Below, in pieces: positions 54,226-64,000 of a stretch of 64,000 nt of DNA. Under the pieces are notes generated by a model. The model did not search any database and was not told where the DNA came from. It saw nothing but the letters and a program-made list of their open reading frames with translations. The DNA is from Myxocyprinus asiaticus. Its lineage: Eukaryota; Chordata; Actinopteri; Cypriniformes; Catostomidae. Every line of letters begins with the position of its first letter. Positions within the stretch are counted from its first letter, which is position 1. The stretch lies in the NCBI RefSeq assembly GCF_019703515.2, contig NC_059347.1, forward strand, positions 17,630,001 through 17,694,000. The letters are read 5' to 3'. A program made the position numbers and the translations under genes.

Positions 54226-54455
54226 TTTCCATGGCATTGTTTGGAAATGCTATTCCAGCTGAATTCCACTCTGGTCACTTATTCTAAACATTTTTTATTT
54301 GCTGTACAATGCTCAGATGCCTGAAATGTCTCTTCTGAACATCCACCCTGCTGGTTTCCTCTCTCTTAGGAGACTTGCATGACTGCTTCCTTGAGTTCAT
54401 CTCCATCAGTGGTGTGTGCACAAATCCCTTATCCACCCACCAGCATACAGTACAT

Positions 54456-55469
54456 TAGGGCTGGGCAATATTGCCAAAAATATTATCACAATATTTTTTT
54501 TCATATCGTTTGATATTGGTATACATTCACATTTGCACGTTGCACATTTTTTGAATTTCCAAGTTGGCAGAAGAAAAGAAGATAAAATAAAATCCTAAAC
54601 AGTCAAAATAGTCTCTACGAAACTGCATTAGGGGCCCAATGACAGCAAAAGCAGTGGGGTCTGAGGGATCTTCTACCAAAATGTTAAAATATTTTACAGA
54701 ATCGAGTGCAGTTGGATATGAATGTTAAAAGATCATCTGTTCGTTTTGAAGCATAATGACAGCAGTCCAGTATTTGTTTGAATATTTTTACATTCAAATG
54801 ATATATTTTTATATTTCTTTACATTCAGATACCCAAGTATGAGGGCATAGAAGCCCTTGTGACTGATAAATGATACTGTATGAACATTTTGAAAATGTCA
54901 AAGTCTGAATGGACCATTTTTGTATTTTCATTAAAGTGAGAGACTAGGCTACCAACTAGCAATTTTATTGTCTTTCCTTGTCATCCATGCCAGAGATGAT
55001 GACATCTGATACATTTTCACAGAACAGAAATCTATTTGTCTATTATTAAAGGCTCGTAACATGCTGAATAATATACATGTTATACATATACATTTAGAAG
55101 GAAAACATTTTATGGTCTAAAGACACTTTGGAACCACGTTAACTCATGCGGCGCCTCATGTCTACTCACATGTGGGGAAAAGAGGCCACACGTGGAGCTG
55201 GACAGGGCATAAATTAAGCGTGTCCGATGCTAGAGAAAAATATTCAAGAATACAGCGCAGAAGTCCTGCGGTCTAGATGGAATCATGGTGACTGGCGTAG
55301 CCTAATCATTATACAGTCAAAGCCGAAGTGCGTGTTTTTACCAACACGTACATGATCGTCTAGCTGTAGAACATAAGCTAAATATCAAAAGTTACTCAAA
55401 AGCTTATCATCGATATTGTGAATTTCTTTTATCGCAATAAATATCAAGATCGTTTTATCACCAGACCTA
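54456..55469. mobile_element. hAT-like MITE, 1014 bp, perfect 8-bp duplication CAGTACAT
   Basis: Left end TAGGGCTGGGCAATATTG; right end, inverted, TAGGTCTGGTGATAAAAC. CAGTACAT flanks at 54448-54455 and 55470-55477. Both sides carry atatcg/tatcgata words. Same family as 38671. Confidence 0.85.
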
Positions 55470-55477
55470 CAGTACAT

Positions 55478-56280
55478 TGGGGCTAGAGTGCTCTAGTTCT
55501 CACTGAAGTGCACTGCTTTAGGTCCTTAGAAGAAAAGGTTTTGCATGCTTGGCTTAATGAAGCCTGAATGCGGAAACAAATTAAAAAGACAGGCTTTTTA
55601 TATATAGCAGCAGCCTGTTATTTTGTGTTGAATGAAAAAACAGTGACATGTTTGCTCATTGCAGTGCTTCTGTTTATAACGCTGTCTGAGACTGAACTGA
55701 TGGGCAGAATTAATTGGAGAACAGAAGTGTTTTGATCAGTTCAATGAAGCGCAGGGCACACCTTAAAAAATGCTGTATTTTGGTCAGTCAGGCAGTGTGG
55801 TGTGGCATGGTGGTTAAAGTCAATATGAAATCAAATTTGACAATTTACTTTCTTAATACACAGTCTTATTGTGCACAGTTCATCAGTGTACATTATTCCA
55901 AAGAATAAAAAGCTTTACTTTCGGTTGGTGTCACCTAGGCAGCGCAGACTATTGATTAATGTTCACCAACAGCCAAATTGATATTTAAGCATTGTTTGAG
56001 CCTGTTGTTGCATGACTGCAGTCTTTTCTAAAAATAATTGCCAATAGTTTACACTATTTTAATGCTAGTTGGTGTTAATGTAATAATGGTAACAGCAGTT
56101 ATAGCAAACAATAATAGATATGAAAAAGAAGTTTTACCATTGGGATACCTTGAGATTCCTGACTTGAAATGCCCACTTGTCACATTCCAATATGCCCTAC
56201 ATTTTTTCAATATATGTTTCGCACTGAAATGTCACATTACATGTAGTAAAATGGGTTTCAAAATGCCATTTCATGTTGAT
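55478..56280. other. no recognised feature
   Basis: Unassigned sequence; short + strand frames (55714-55908, 56038-56292) lack motifs. Confidence 0.45.
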
Positions 56281-56462
56281 TTTAAAGCTTAGGGCTACTA
56301 ATCAGAAGGTTGCTGATTCAATCCCCACGAGGAACAAGATACGAACAGTCACCATTGTTCCCTTGAGCATGGCACTTAACTCTGGGTTTCTCCAGAGGTA
56401 TTGTCTTTGTAATAAGTGGACTGAATGTTGATTTGCATAAAAGTGTCTGCTAAAATAAGGAA
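56281..56462 (+). repeat. V-SINE-like fragment (5'-truncated)
   Basis: It contains a B-box-like ggttgctgattcaatccccac and the conserved SINE phrases ccttgagcatggcacttaac, gtaataagtggactgaatg and gcataaaagtgtctgctaaa, resembling the HE1/DANA-type V-SINE tail. The tRNA A-box end is missing or degenerate. Confidence 0.7.
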
Positions 56463-57079
56463 GGACTAATTTCTCATTTAGGAGGGAGAGCAAAACAGAA
56501 AGCAAGTATGTAGGTGGTAAAGAAAGTGAGAGAGACAAACAAAGTGGAAGGGCAAAAGGTTGAGTGAGGTGCACAGCATGAAAGATTTAGCTCAGCATGG
56601 CACCCCTACATGGCCAAAACTGTTCCCTTTTCAGTCAGTTCAGAGAACACACTGTGGGCTCCATGCTGTTGAAAGCAGGTGGGCTGATATGCTGGTGAGT
56701 AGCCCAGACAGTGAGGCATTTGGCCTGGGGTTTATAAGAGTGATGGGTGCAGTAGAGCTTGGCTGTTGGCTTTTGACTGGATCTGGCTCAAATTCGTTTA
56801 ACACCATCACCACTGGGGGCCCGGGTTCTCCTGTCCACGTTGCCTGTGACACTCAGATGGCTGTTTAAACCAGTGTGAGAAGACTCCTGTCATATCTGTG
56901 CTGCCCTTGAGCAGTGTGCAAATGATGATGGGCAAAATTACACTGTCAAAATCGACTAGTCGATAGGTTGGCTGGTCAACTAGTCGACAGGTCTTATGGA
57001 AGCCCTTTATAATTTGGCGGGTTTCAGGTTCACCTGACCCTTATCAGAGGATTTTCCTTGGAGGCGATTATAGAAAATT

Positions 57080-57515
57080 ATTCTTAAAAATTGCACTCAG
57101 TAATTTTTTTCCCCATTAAAAAAGTTTTACTCCAAAAGAAACGTATTTTAATTTTGAAACATATGCATAAAATCATCACCGCTCACATGAGGTGAGGACT
57201 CTAGTCACAGACTATATCAGTAACCTTATAAAAGCTGTTTTATTCTACATGGGGCAGGGGTACCCTCACGGGGGCTGCCGTTTTGGAATCAAATGACCAG
57301 TTGAATTCTACTCGCTTAATCTCAGTAACCATCTTGTTATTGGACACTTTCACTCTTGGATTAAATTAATCATGGCTGATTGTGAATAGTGAATATCTAC
57401 AATGGCATCTGTAACTGAAAACTTTTGATTTTGAATGATGCTGCATCCACACCACTAGGTGTCACTGTAAGTCCAAGATGACACGAGCAAAAAGTTACTG
57501 AGTGCACCTTTAAAA
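57080..57515. repeat. palindromic MITE with TGCACTCAGTAA ends
   Basis: It runs from ttgcactcagtaattttttt to the inverse aaaaagttactgagtgcacc. Phrases aaagctgttttattctacat and ctaggtgtcactgtaa recur in the copies at 61370-61512 and 63433-63860. Confidence 0.7.
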
Positions 57516-57643
57516 AGTGCTTGCATCCAAAAACAGCTAGATAGAGTGCATCAATTGAACACAATGCACTTTTCTCCAGATTAGTTTTTTAAAGATAGAC
57601 TATTTTTTAACTTGACCTGCCATCTTAAAAATGCAATACTCAA

Positions 57644-57785
57644 AGCTGTGGCACAGTGGGTATTGCTCATGACATGTAAGAGCCATTGGCTCATGGGGAC
57701 CCAGGTTCGAGTCCGGCATTTTCTGTCCTCAATTTCCTGTCTCCCTTAACTTGCCTATAAAATGAAGGTTAAAAAGCCCAAAAAT
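57644..57785 (+). repeat. tRNA-related SINE interrupted by a second SINE
   Basis: A box-like gtggcacagtgggtattgct and B box ggttcgagtcc, then ttctgtcctcaatttcctgt and the tail aaggttaaaaagcccaaaaa. The tail is directly followed by the SINE at 57786. Confidence 0.75.
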
Positions 57786-58142
57786 GGGGGCTTGGGTAGC
57801 TCAGCAAGTAAAGACGCTGACTACCACACCTGGAGTCACAAGTTCAAATCCAGGCCATGCTGAGTGACTCCAGTTAAGCTTCCTAAGCAACCAATTGTCC
57901 CGGTTGCTAGGGTGGGTAGAGTCACTTTGGGGTAACTTCCTCGTGGTCGCTATAATGTGGTTCTCGCTCTCAGTGGGGCACGTGGTGAGTTGTGCGTGGA
58001 TGCCGTGGGGAATAGTGTGAGCCTCCACACGCTAGGTTTCCGCGGTAACACACTCAAAAAGCCACGTGATAAGATGTGCAGATTGACTGTCTCAGATGTG
58101 GAGGCAACTGAGAATTGGGCATTCCAAATAAAAAAAATAAAA
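57786..58142 (+). repeat. tRNA-derived SINE, plus strand, inserted in the tail of another SINE
   Basis: It starts ggggcttgggtagctcagc with A box, then agttcaaatcc as B box, and the family body (ctcgtggtcgctataatgtg, cgtggatgccgtgggg) to an A-rich end aaataaaaaaaataaaaaaa. It is shorter than the other copies and the only one in + orientation. Flanking repeats are not clean. Confidence 0.85.
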
Positions 58143-58980
58143 AAAATGAATGTGTATGGCTGATGAGGCGTTGCTTTAAGGGGGATGAATTTAAAGGCTC
58201 AACGCTAATTAAGCACTGACGCAAAAAAATATATCAACACACATAATAATTAGATTTCATGCTGGATAACATATTCCATATTAGCTCGAGTGCATGCTGT
58301 AATTAGATTAACACGGGGACATAACAATTTTTCAGATTGTAATGCTGATAACATAATTTGTATAGAAAGAAAAATGTGCATTAAATAAAAAAATGCTAAA
58401 TAGAAGCATATGAAAAAATATAGATAAACTACTCAACTAGTTGACCATTGTGACCCATTCCTACCCTTGAGTTCCCTGTCTGTGGGTTAGTCTCTGGCCT
58501 TGAATTTGGAAAAAGATTGGTACAGATATGCAATTGCAAATGTATAAACAAGAATATGCATGTACACTAATGATATGTGAACACAATACTGACCTCTACA
58601 CCCACTCATGTACATATTATCCTGACCCTGAAAACCATAAAACAAATAAGATAAGACTTCCTCTAGCAGTGATTCTGGTAAGTCGAGCTATCTCATGCTG
58701 AGAGCTACAACAATGGCCTCTCTTGTGCCTGCCATCTCTTGTATTCATGACGTTTCTTCTTTCGTGTTTTGAACTTGACCCTTGGCCCTCACTCCTTACC
58801 CCACACCCTCCCAAATCCCAAAACATGTGCACAGTCATGCTGGGAGAGAGGCAGGGTCAAACAGGGGTGAGAATAAACTGCTATTAGAGTGAGAGTGCAA
58901 AAAAGAGAGAGACCCTTACCAAAAAAAAAAAAAAAAAAAAACAGGGCACACAGTAACTTTTGTGTTTGTGTCATCTTGGA
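58143..58980. other. no recognised gene
   Basis: Remaining sequence before the Tc1 element, with an A run at 58920-58940. No delimited feature. Confidence 0.45.
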
Positions 58981-58992
58981 CTTACAGTGATA

Positions 58993-60601
58993 CAGTTGAA
59001 GTCAGAAGTTTACATACACCTTAGCCAAATACATTTAAACTCAGTTTTTCACAATTCCTGACATTTAATCATAGAAAACATTCCCTGTCTTTGGTCAGTT
59101 AGGATCACTACTTTATTTTAAGAATGTGAAATGTCAGAATAATAGTAGAGAGAATGATTTATTTCAGCTTTTATTTCTTTCATCACATTCCCAGTGGGTC
59201 ATAAGTTTACATACACTGTGTTAGTATTTGGTAGCATTGCCTTTAGATTGATTAACTTGGGTCAAATGTTTTGGATAGCCTTCCACAAGCTTCTCACAAT
59301 AAGTTGCTGGAATTTTGACCCATTCCTCCAGACAGAACTGGTGTAACTGAGTCAGGTTTGTAGGCCTTCTTGCTCGCACACGGTTTTTCAGTTCTGCCCA
59401 CAAATTTTCTATTGGACTGAGGTCAGGGTTTGTGATGGCCACTCCAATACCTTGACTTTGTTGTCCTTAAGCCATTTTGCCACAACTTTGGAGGTATGCT
59501 TGGGGTCATTGTCCATTTAGAAGAGCCATTTCCTGGCTGATATCTTGAGATGTTGCTTTAATATATCCACATAATTTTCCTTCCTCATAATGCCATCTAT
59601 TTTGTGAAGTGCACCTGTACCTCGTGCAGCAAAGCATCCTCACAACATGATGCTGCCACCCTCATGCTTCACGGTTGGGATGGTGTTCTTCGGCTGGCAT
59701 GCCTCACCCTTTTTCCTTCAAACATAACTATGGTCATTATGGCCATTTTGTTTCATCAGACCAGAGGACGTTTCTCTAAAAATTAAGATCTTTGTCACCG
59801 TGTGCACTAGCAAACTGTAGTCTGGCTTTTTTTAGGCCGTTTTGGACCAGTGGCTTCTTCCTTGCTGAGCAGCCTTTCAGGTTATGTTGATATAGGACTC
59901 GTTTTTCTGTGAATATAGATACTTGTCTTCCTGTTTCCTCCTGCATCTTTACAAGGTCCTTTGCTGTTGTTCTGGGATTGATTTTCACTTTTCACACCAA
60001 ACTACGTTCATCTCTAGGAGACCGAATGTGTCTCTTTCCTGAGCGGTATAATGGCTGCGTGGTTCCATGGTGTTTATACTTGCATACTATTGTTTGTACA
60101 GATGAACGTGGTACTTTCAGGCATTTGGAAATTGCTCCCAAGGATGAACAAGACTTGTGGAGATCCACAATAATTTTCTGAGGTCTTGGCTGATTTCTTT
60201 TGATTTTCCCATGATGTCAAGCAAAGAGGCACTGAGTTTGAAGGTAGGCCTTAAAATATATCCACAGGTACAGCTCCAATTCAGCACACCTCCTATCAGA
60301 AGCAATTGGCTAACTGCCTAAAGGCTTGACATCATTTTCTGCAATATTCCAAGCTGCTTAAAGGCACAGTTAACTTAGTGTATGTAAACTTCTGACCTAC
60401 TGGAATTGTGATATAGTCAATTAAAAGTGAAACAATCTGTCTGTAAACAATTGTTGGAAAATTACTCGTGTCATGCACGAAGTAGATGTCCTAAACGACT
60501 TGCCAAAACTATAGTTTGCTAATATTAAATCTGTGGAGTGGTTAAAAAAATGAGTTTTAATGACTTCAACCTAAGTGTATGTAAACTTCTGACTTCAACT
60601 G
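58993..60601 (-). mobile_element. Sleeping-Beauty/Tdr1-type Tc1 element, 1609 bp, nearly full length
   Basis: The ends are CAGTTGAAGTCAGAAGTTTA and its inverse, flanked by TA (58991-58992, 60602-60603). Each terminal inverted repeat is about 230 bases with an outer and an inner direct repeat: agaagtttacatacacctta at about 59003 and ataagtttacatacactgtg at about 59202 on the left, mirrored at about 60377 and 60571 on the right. This is the IR/DR architecture of fish Tc1 elements. The transposase is on the minus strand and broken. Confidence 0.95.
59221..60212 (-). pseudogene. Tc1 (IR/DR group) transposase pseudogene
   Basis: It starts MGKSKEISQDLRK at 60212 and ends FLEE/EEWVKIPATYCEKLVEG to KGNATKY with a stop at 59221-59223, the normal termini of this family. 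Recognisable pieces are the DNA-binding N-terminus, MKINPRTTAKDLVKMQEETG in the linker (59988 leftwards) and [20 protein letters not shown] around the second catalytic Asp. The span is 992 bases against roughly 1020 expected; deletions and frameshifts separate the pieces, so no active enzyme can be made. Confidence 0.92.
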
Positions 60602-60751
60602 TACCTAGCGGCTTGAATGCAACATCATTCAAAATAAATAGTTTTCAGTTTCAGATGTCATTGTAGAAATTTACTATTCACAGTCTGCCATTATCACTTT
60701 AATACATGCATTAAAATGTAAAAAAACAGGTCAGTTATTGAGATTAAGTAG

Positions 60752-61312
60752 TAGGGCTGTCATGATTATGAAATTGGGTTGACGATTAATTGTTAAACAA
60801 ATAATTGCGATTATGACGATTCATTGTCTGTTTTAGGGCTATGACTATTAATTTTCTCTTATAGGGTTTTCACAATTAATTGTCATATTTCTTAGGGTGC
60901 ATGCACCTTAAGAAATATTTTATAAATAATATATAAGAAGTCATTTTAACATTTATCTTCAAATATATAATTAAAATAGAATTGTTATATTCAAGTGAAA
61001 CTGGAGCTGTTTTATATTTCCGCGGGAGTTTCGTGTGAGCCTCTGCTGAAGGCGCACGCATCAGATCACTTGAGAAATGCTTCACGCATTCTTCCAGACA
61101 GCAGCTGCTCTGGTTGCCATCCGCGGTGCGACTCAGGGACGCTCAGAGTTCAACTGAATGACACGCAGACGCGCCATTGATGGCAATTATATATTTGCTT
61201 AAAATTCCCTTATTTGGGGATTAAAATGTAATTTGAATTTTAAATGCACAATAATGGCGGTGATCTCAAATAACCACGATCAGGTGATTATTCAATAATC
61301 GCGACAGGCCTA
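60752..61312. mobile_element. hAT-like MITE (TAGGGCTGTC family), 561 bp
   Basis: Left end TAGGGCTGTCATGATTATG; right end, inverted, TAGGCCTGTCGCGATTATTG. Flanking octamers TTAAGTAG and GGGAGTAG agree only in the last five bases. The words gcgattat and cgattaat recur. Confidence 0.7.
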
Positions 61313-61369
61313 GGGAGTAGTTTTCTGCTGGTCATGTGATCCTAACATTGCAGCCCTCATTATGGGACC

Positions 61370-61512
61370 CTCTCAATGTAGAATAAAACAGCTTTTAAAA
61401 GGTTACTGGTATGACAAGATCTTCGTCTACATGTGACTTATGATTTTATACAATTAATTTCTTTACAAGTAAAACTTTTTTAATGAGGAAAAAATTACTA
61501 AGTGCACCTTTA
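61370..61512. repeat. partial copy of the TGCACTCAGTAA MITE
   Basis: gtagaataaaacagctttta to aaattactaagtgcaccttt matches one arm of 57080-57515. Confidence 0.65.
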
Positions 61513-61679
61513 ACATTAGATAGTAATAGTAATAGTAAAACCGTGGTACTTTGATATCAAACGTTTGACTGGTAGTGTACTTCTTTAATATGATCATATT
61601 ACCATGGTACATATCTAAAAAGTCATTGCATTACCATGGTACTTGTTGGTACTTTTTGGTTAGTAGAGAGAAGCCCAAA

Positions 61680-63060
61680 AAGAAGGACTGAATGGAGTAT
61701 AAGTAAAGAGGGATGAGAGAGAGTAATAAATGTAAATGTTGCATATAGTAAATTTCTGCAGTTTTCTGCCCAAAATCAGCACAAAAAAATGTAAAAACAG
61801 TCTGCAGATGCTATCTCAGCTTGTCAAAGATTATGGAAAATGAGACTCTCACTTTGTGGGTTCCTGGGTTGTTTTGATCAAATGTGTCACCTTATATGTT
61901 CACTCAAATTAAAGGGGGAGGGAGCTTTCCAGTGCATCCTCTTAGCATGACAAAAACATTGGCATTTTTTTTCCAAACAAATTGTCAGTGTAGGATTACC
62001 TTTTGACTTGGACTGAATAGGAGGAGTCTCCAAAATCAGGAATGTTATGGGAAACTTCAGACTACTATGCTGCGCAACACAAACATGGTAACCCAATTCC
62101 ATGATTTGCATTCCTGAAACGGGCATCAAAGTACAAGGAGAAAAACAATGATTTAGTCACAGTATCGGTTAAGGGGAGAAAAGTGCTTAATTAGTTATGG
62201 ATCACAATTCTTCTTCACTACTCCCTTCCCTCCTTTTTAATTGCAAAAACATTTGGAATTTGCTGGTAGTTATCATGGGTAGATTACAAACAGTTGGTGT
62301 TGGTTCTCATCAGGCTAATTTGAATAGATGCCTTCACAACTCATTCACATTGTATATGTTGTACTCTTGGTGATTTTGAATCAGTAAAATAATTTTTGAT
62401 CAGGGAGCATTCATTGCAGAAATGATAGGTGGTTGTGTTATAATGCTTGAGAATTTCAGGAAATGATTGAGAGGTGGATTTTAGGAATGGACTGGGATCA
62501 ATACAACTTAAAGCTCTGTTGACAGCATTTGTAGTATTATTGATTAACACAGAAAATATATTCGAAAGTACGGCACTAAAAATGTTAGCAGAAATGCGCA
62601 GCTTGTATTTCTTTCTTTGAATTTATTAACCATTTATATGAATTGTTCCAACATGATCACACATGCAATCGACAAGTAGATTTTGAAAATTCATGTACCT
62701 TAAAATTGACCCCATTCCTCTGAATTACTGACAAGCGCCATCTTGCACCATCCAGTTTTGCATCTGTTCAAATGTGTTCAGCTTTCCCTCTGGCGCTACT
62801 GATAGCCTGTTGTGGGAGCAATCTCAGAGACACAGATTCTGGTCCCATAGGAACCAGGAAGTAATCCCATTCAAATAAACAATGGTGAACACTGTTCATC
62901 AGTTTTATCCACTGATGGTTAGGTTTAGGGTTGGGGTTTGGTTTAGGGGTGTAGAGTCAATAAAATATGCATTCCTGTTGACTGTATTACATCATTTATA
63001 ACTAAAAATACAACTTGCTTTTGGCAAGTCTTGCCTTTTAAAGTGGGACTACTTTTCTCT
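61680..63060. other. no recognised gene
   Basis: About 62850-63010 carries ggttaggtttagggttgggg-type text, a common fish repeat core. Otherwise unassigned. Confidence 0.45.
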
Positions 63061-63069
63061 GTGGATTAA

Positions 63070-63212
63070 CTTCTGAACTTCTATTTTGTTATTATCTCTG
63101 TCTTGTTGTTGTATTGTTTGTGCTCTGGAAACTTATGTCGCCAAGACAAATTCCTTGTATGTGTAAGCATACTTGGCAATAAAGCTCATTCTGATTCTGA
63201 TTCTGATTACAC
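63070..63212 (+). mobile_element. LINE 3' tail
   Basis: ttgtgctctggaaacttatg, gtcgccaagacaaattcctt and gcaataaagctcattctgat followed by a (TGATTC)n tail are the 3' end of a fish non-LTR retrotransposon. No coding part is present. Confidence 0.65.
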
Positions 63213-63289
63213 ATTACCAATGTAATTACTGTGGGTGGAGTTAACAATAATTTACTCCACTTTCATGTGTCCTTGCGTTTATCATGCTA

Positions 63290-63955
63290 AAGACGTTGAG
63301 GGGTTTACTAGCTTTACTTGGTCATGGCATTGAAGTTGAAAGGTTGGATATACTGTATCTTAACACAGACAAAGTTAGCAAGCAGTTTTATTGCAGTAGT
63401 GTAATGTCAGCAGTCTCACGATATAATGATTAAAGGTGCACTCAATAATATTCTTGTTTATGATGCAGTAACACCTAGCGGCATGGATTCTGCATCACAC
63501 AAGAGCAACAATTCTAAGTTACCAGTGCCATTCTAAAAATGCATTATTCGAGTCAACCATGATTAATTTATTCCGTGAGTCCAATTACAGTGGTTTATCG
63601 AGATAAAGTGAGGAATATTCAGCTGGTCATATGATCTCAGCATGACGACACTTATGAATGTGCGCCCAACACCATATGGATAATAAAACAGCTTTTTCTC
63701 TAAGGCTGATATGACTAGAGTCTTCATATCATGTGAGTGTACCATCATTTAAAAACAAATCTGTTTAATTATAGCAAAGAGCAAAAAAAATTCATACTTC
63801 AAAATATTTTTGTTTATTTCTTTGCACTATAAGTTTTTTATTGTAACTGTGATGTGTGCTTTAAAGAAAACTTGGGAATGACTCAAAAGTATTGTCTGTG
63901 GTAATCAACAGCATGTCACAGATGATGCTTAACTTGTATTGAAACCGGGACACTA
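63290..63955. repeat. long GGAATATTCC-family element interrupted by a TGCACTCAATAA MITE
   Basis: Outer pieces at 63300-63420 (tggtcatggcattgaagttg, ggatatactgtatcttaaca) and 63895-63945 (tgtggtaatcaacagcatgt, gcttaacttgtattgaaacc) belong to the element seen at 24475 and 26750. Between them lies the MITE from about 63433 (taaaggtgcactcaataata). Confidence 0.6.
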
Positions 63956-64000
63956 ATTTAAAACGCCATTAACCCCCAAACCTTTGTTATATCCTCATTC

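Larger units (their letters stand above)
22796..64000. other. putative LHFPL-like intron 1 / intergenic repeat mosaic
   Basis: I looked on the + strand for a second LHFPL exon (hydrophobic TM2/TM3 text after a phase-0 acceptor) and on both strands for any conserved protein segment, and found none. What is recognisable is mobile-element sequence, listed separately. Confidence 0.45.

Noticed and set aside
56560..56868. GC-richer stretch with a 102-codon open frame after a ttttcag acceptor-like site
   Set aside because: The translation shows no membrane segments or LHFPL signature and no matching donor phase; not supportable as exon 2.
57786..57860. Possible tRNA gene (A and B boxes)
   Set aside because: It is the tRNA-like head of a SINE with a 300-base body present several times in the window; the acceptor stem does not close.
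62925..62950. Telomere-like ggtttagggttggggtttgg
   Set aside because: It is short and imperfect, and similar text recurs at 15655 and 26110 as part of a dispersed repeat.

Overview
The window is vertebrate nuclear DNA, AT-rich and very dense in mobile elements. Its short dispersed elements (TTAA-flanked palindromes beginning AGGGATAGTTCACCC, a tRNA-derived SINE beginning GCCTGGGTAGCTCAGC, V-SINE-like sequence, many Tc1/mariner and hAT derivatives) are the kind found in cyprinid fishes. I therefore read it as a carp/minnow-like teleost; the species cannot be fixed from the sequence. There is no bacterial, plasmid or CRISPR content.

Two protein-coding loci can be supported, both on the + strand. 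(1) Positions 1040-17760 hold the last eleven coding exons of akap10 (D-AKAP2, the dual-specificity A-kinase anchoring protein). They encode the end of the first RGS-like region, the second RGS domain, the PKA-binding amphipathic helix and a C-terminal PDZ ligand. All splice sites are GT-AG and all phases join, giving 368 residues to the stop. The upstream exons lie outside the window. The final coding exon contributes one Leu codon and the stop, followed by a 3' UTR. (2) Positions 22565-22795 are the first coding exon (77 residues) of an LHFPL-type tetraspan membrane protein, closest as I recall it to LHFPL7/TMEM211. No second exon could be found in the remaining 41 kb, so either intron 1 is very long or the copy is incomplete.

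Region by region: 1-6.6 kb contains akap10 exons separated by a 1.53 kb mariner/Tc1-type element and nested palindromic elements. 7.7-14 kb is one akap10 intron filled with decayed Tc1-like copies, including a head-to-head pair, and a perfect 102-bp duplication. 15-17.75 kb is the last intron, with an LTR and an inverted-fused SINE pair inside a hAT-like element. 19-21.3 kb is a palindromic MITE split by a hAT element with a perfect 8-bp target duplication. 22.3-22.8 kb holds the LHFPL exon. 23-64 kb is a mosaic of non-autonomous hAT-like elements (31.8, 38.7, 44.2, 46.5, 49.9, 54.5 and 60.8 kb), solo LTRs (32.4, 41.3 and 43.7 kb), SINEs (47.8, 52.0, 53.8 and 57.6-58.1 kb), LINE 3' fragments (27.0, 40.1 and 63.1 kb), long hairpins (24.5 and 36.9 kb), minisatellites (31.3-33.5 and 44.4-45.4 kb) and a nearly complete Sleeping-Beauty-type Tc1 copy (59.0-60.6 kb).

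I did not find a new multi-gene system. What stands out is the depth of nested insertion, with many boundaries readable to the base through target-site duplications, and the position of the akap10 PDZ ligand across a transposon-laden intron.
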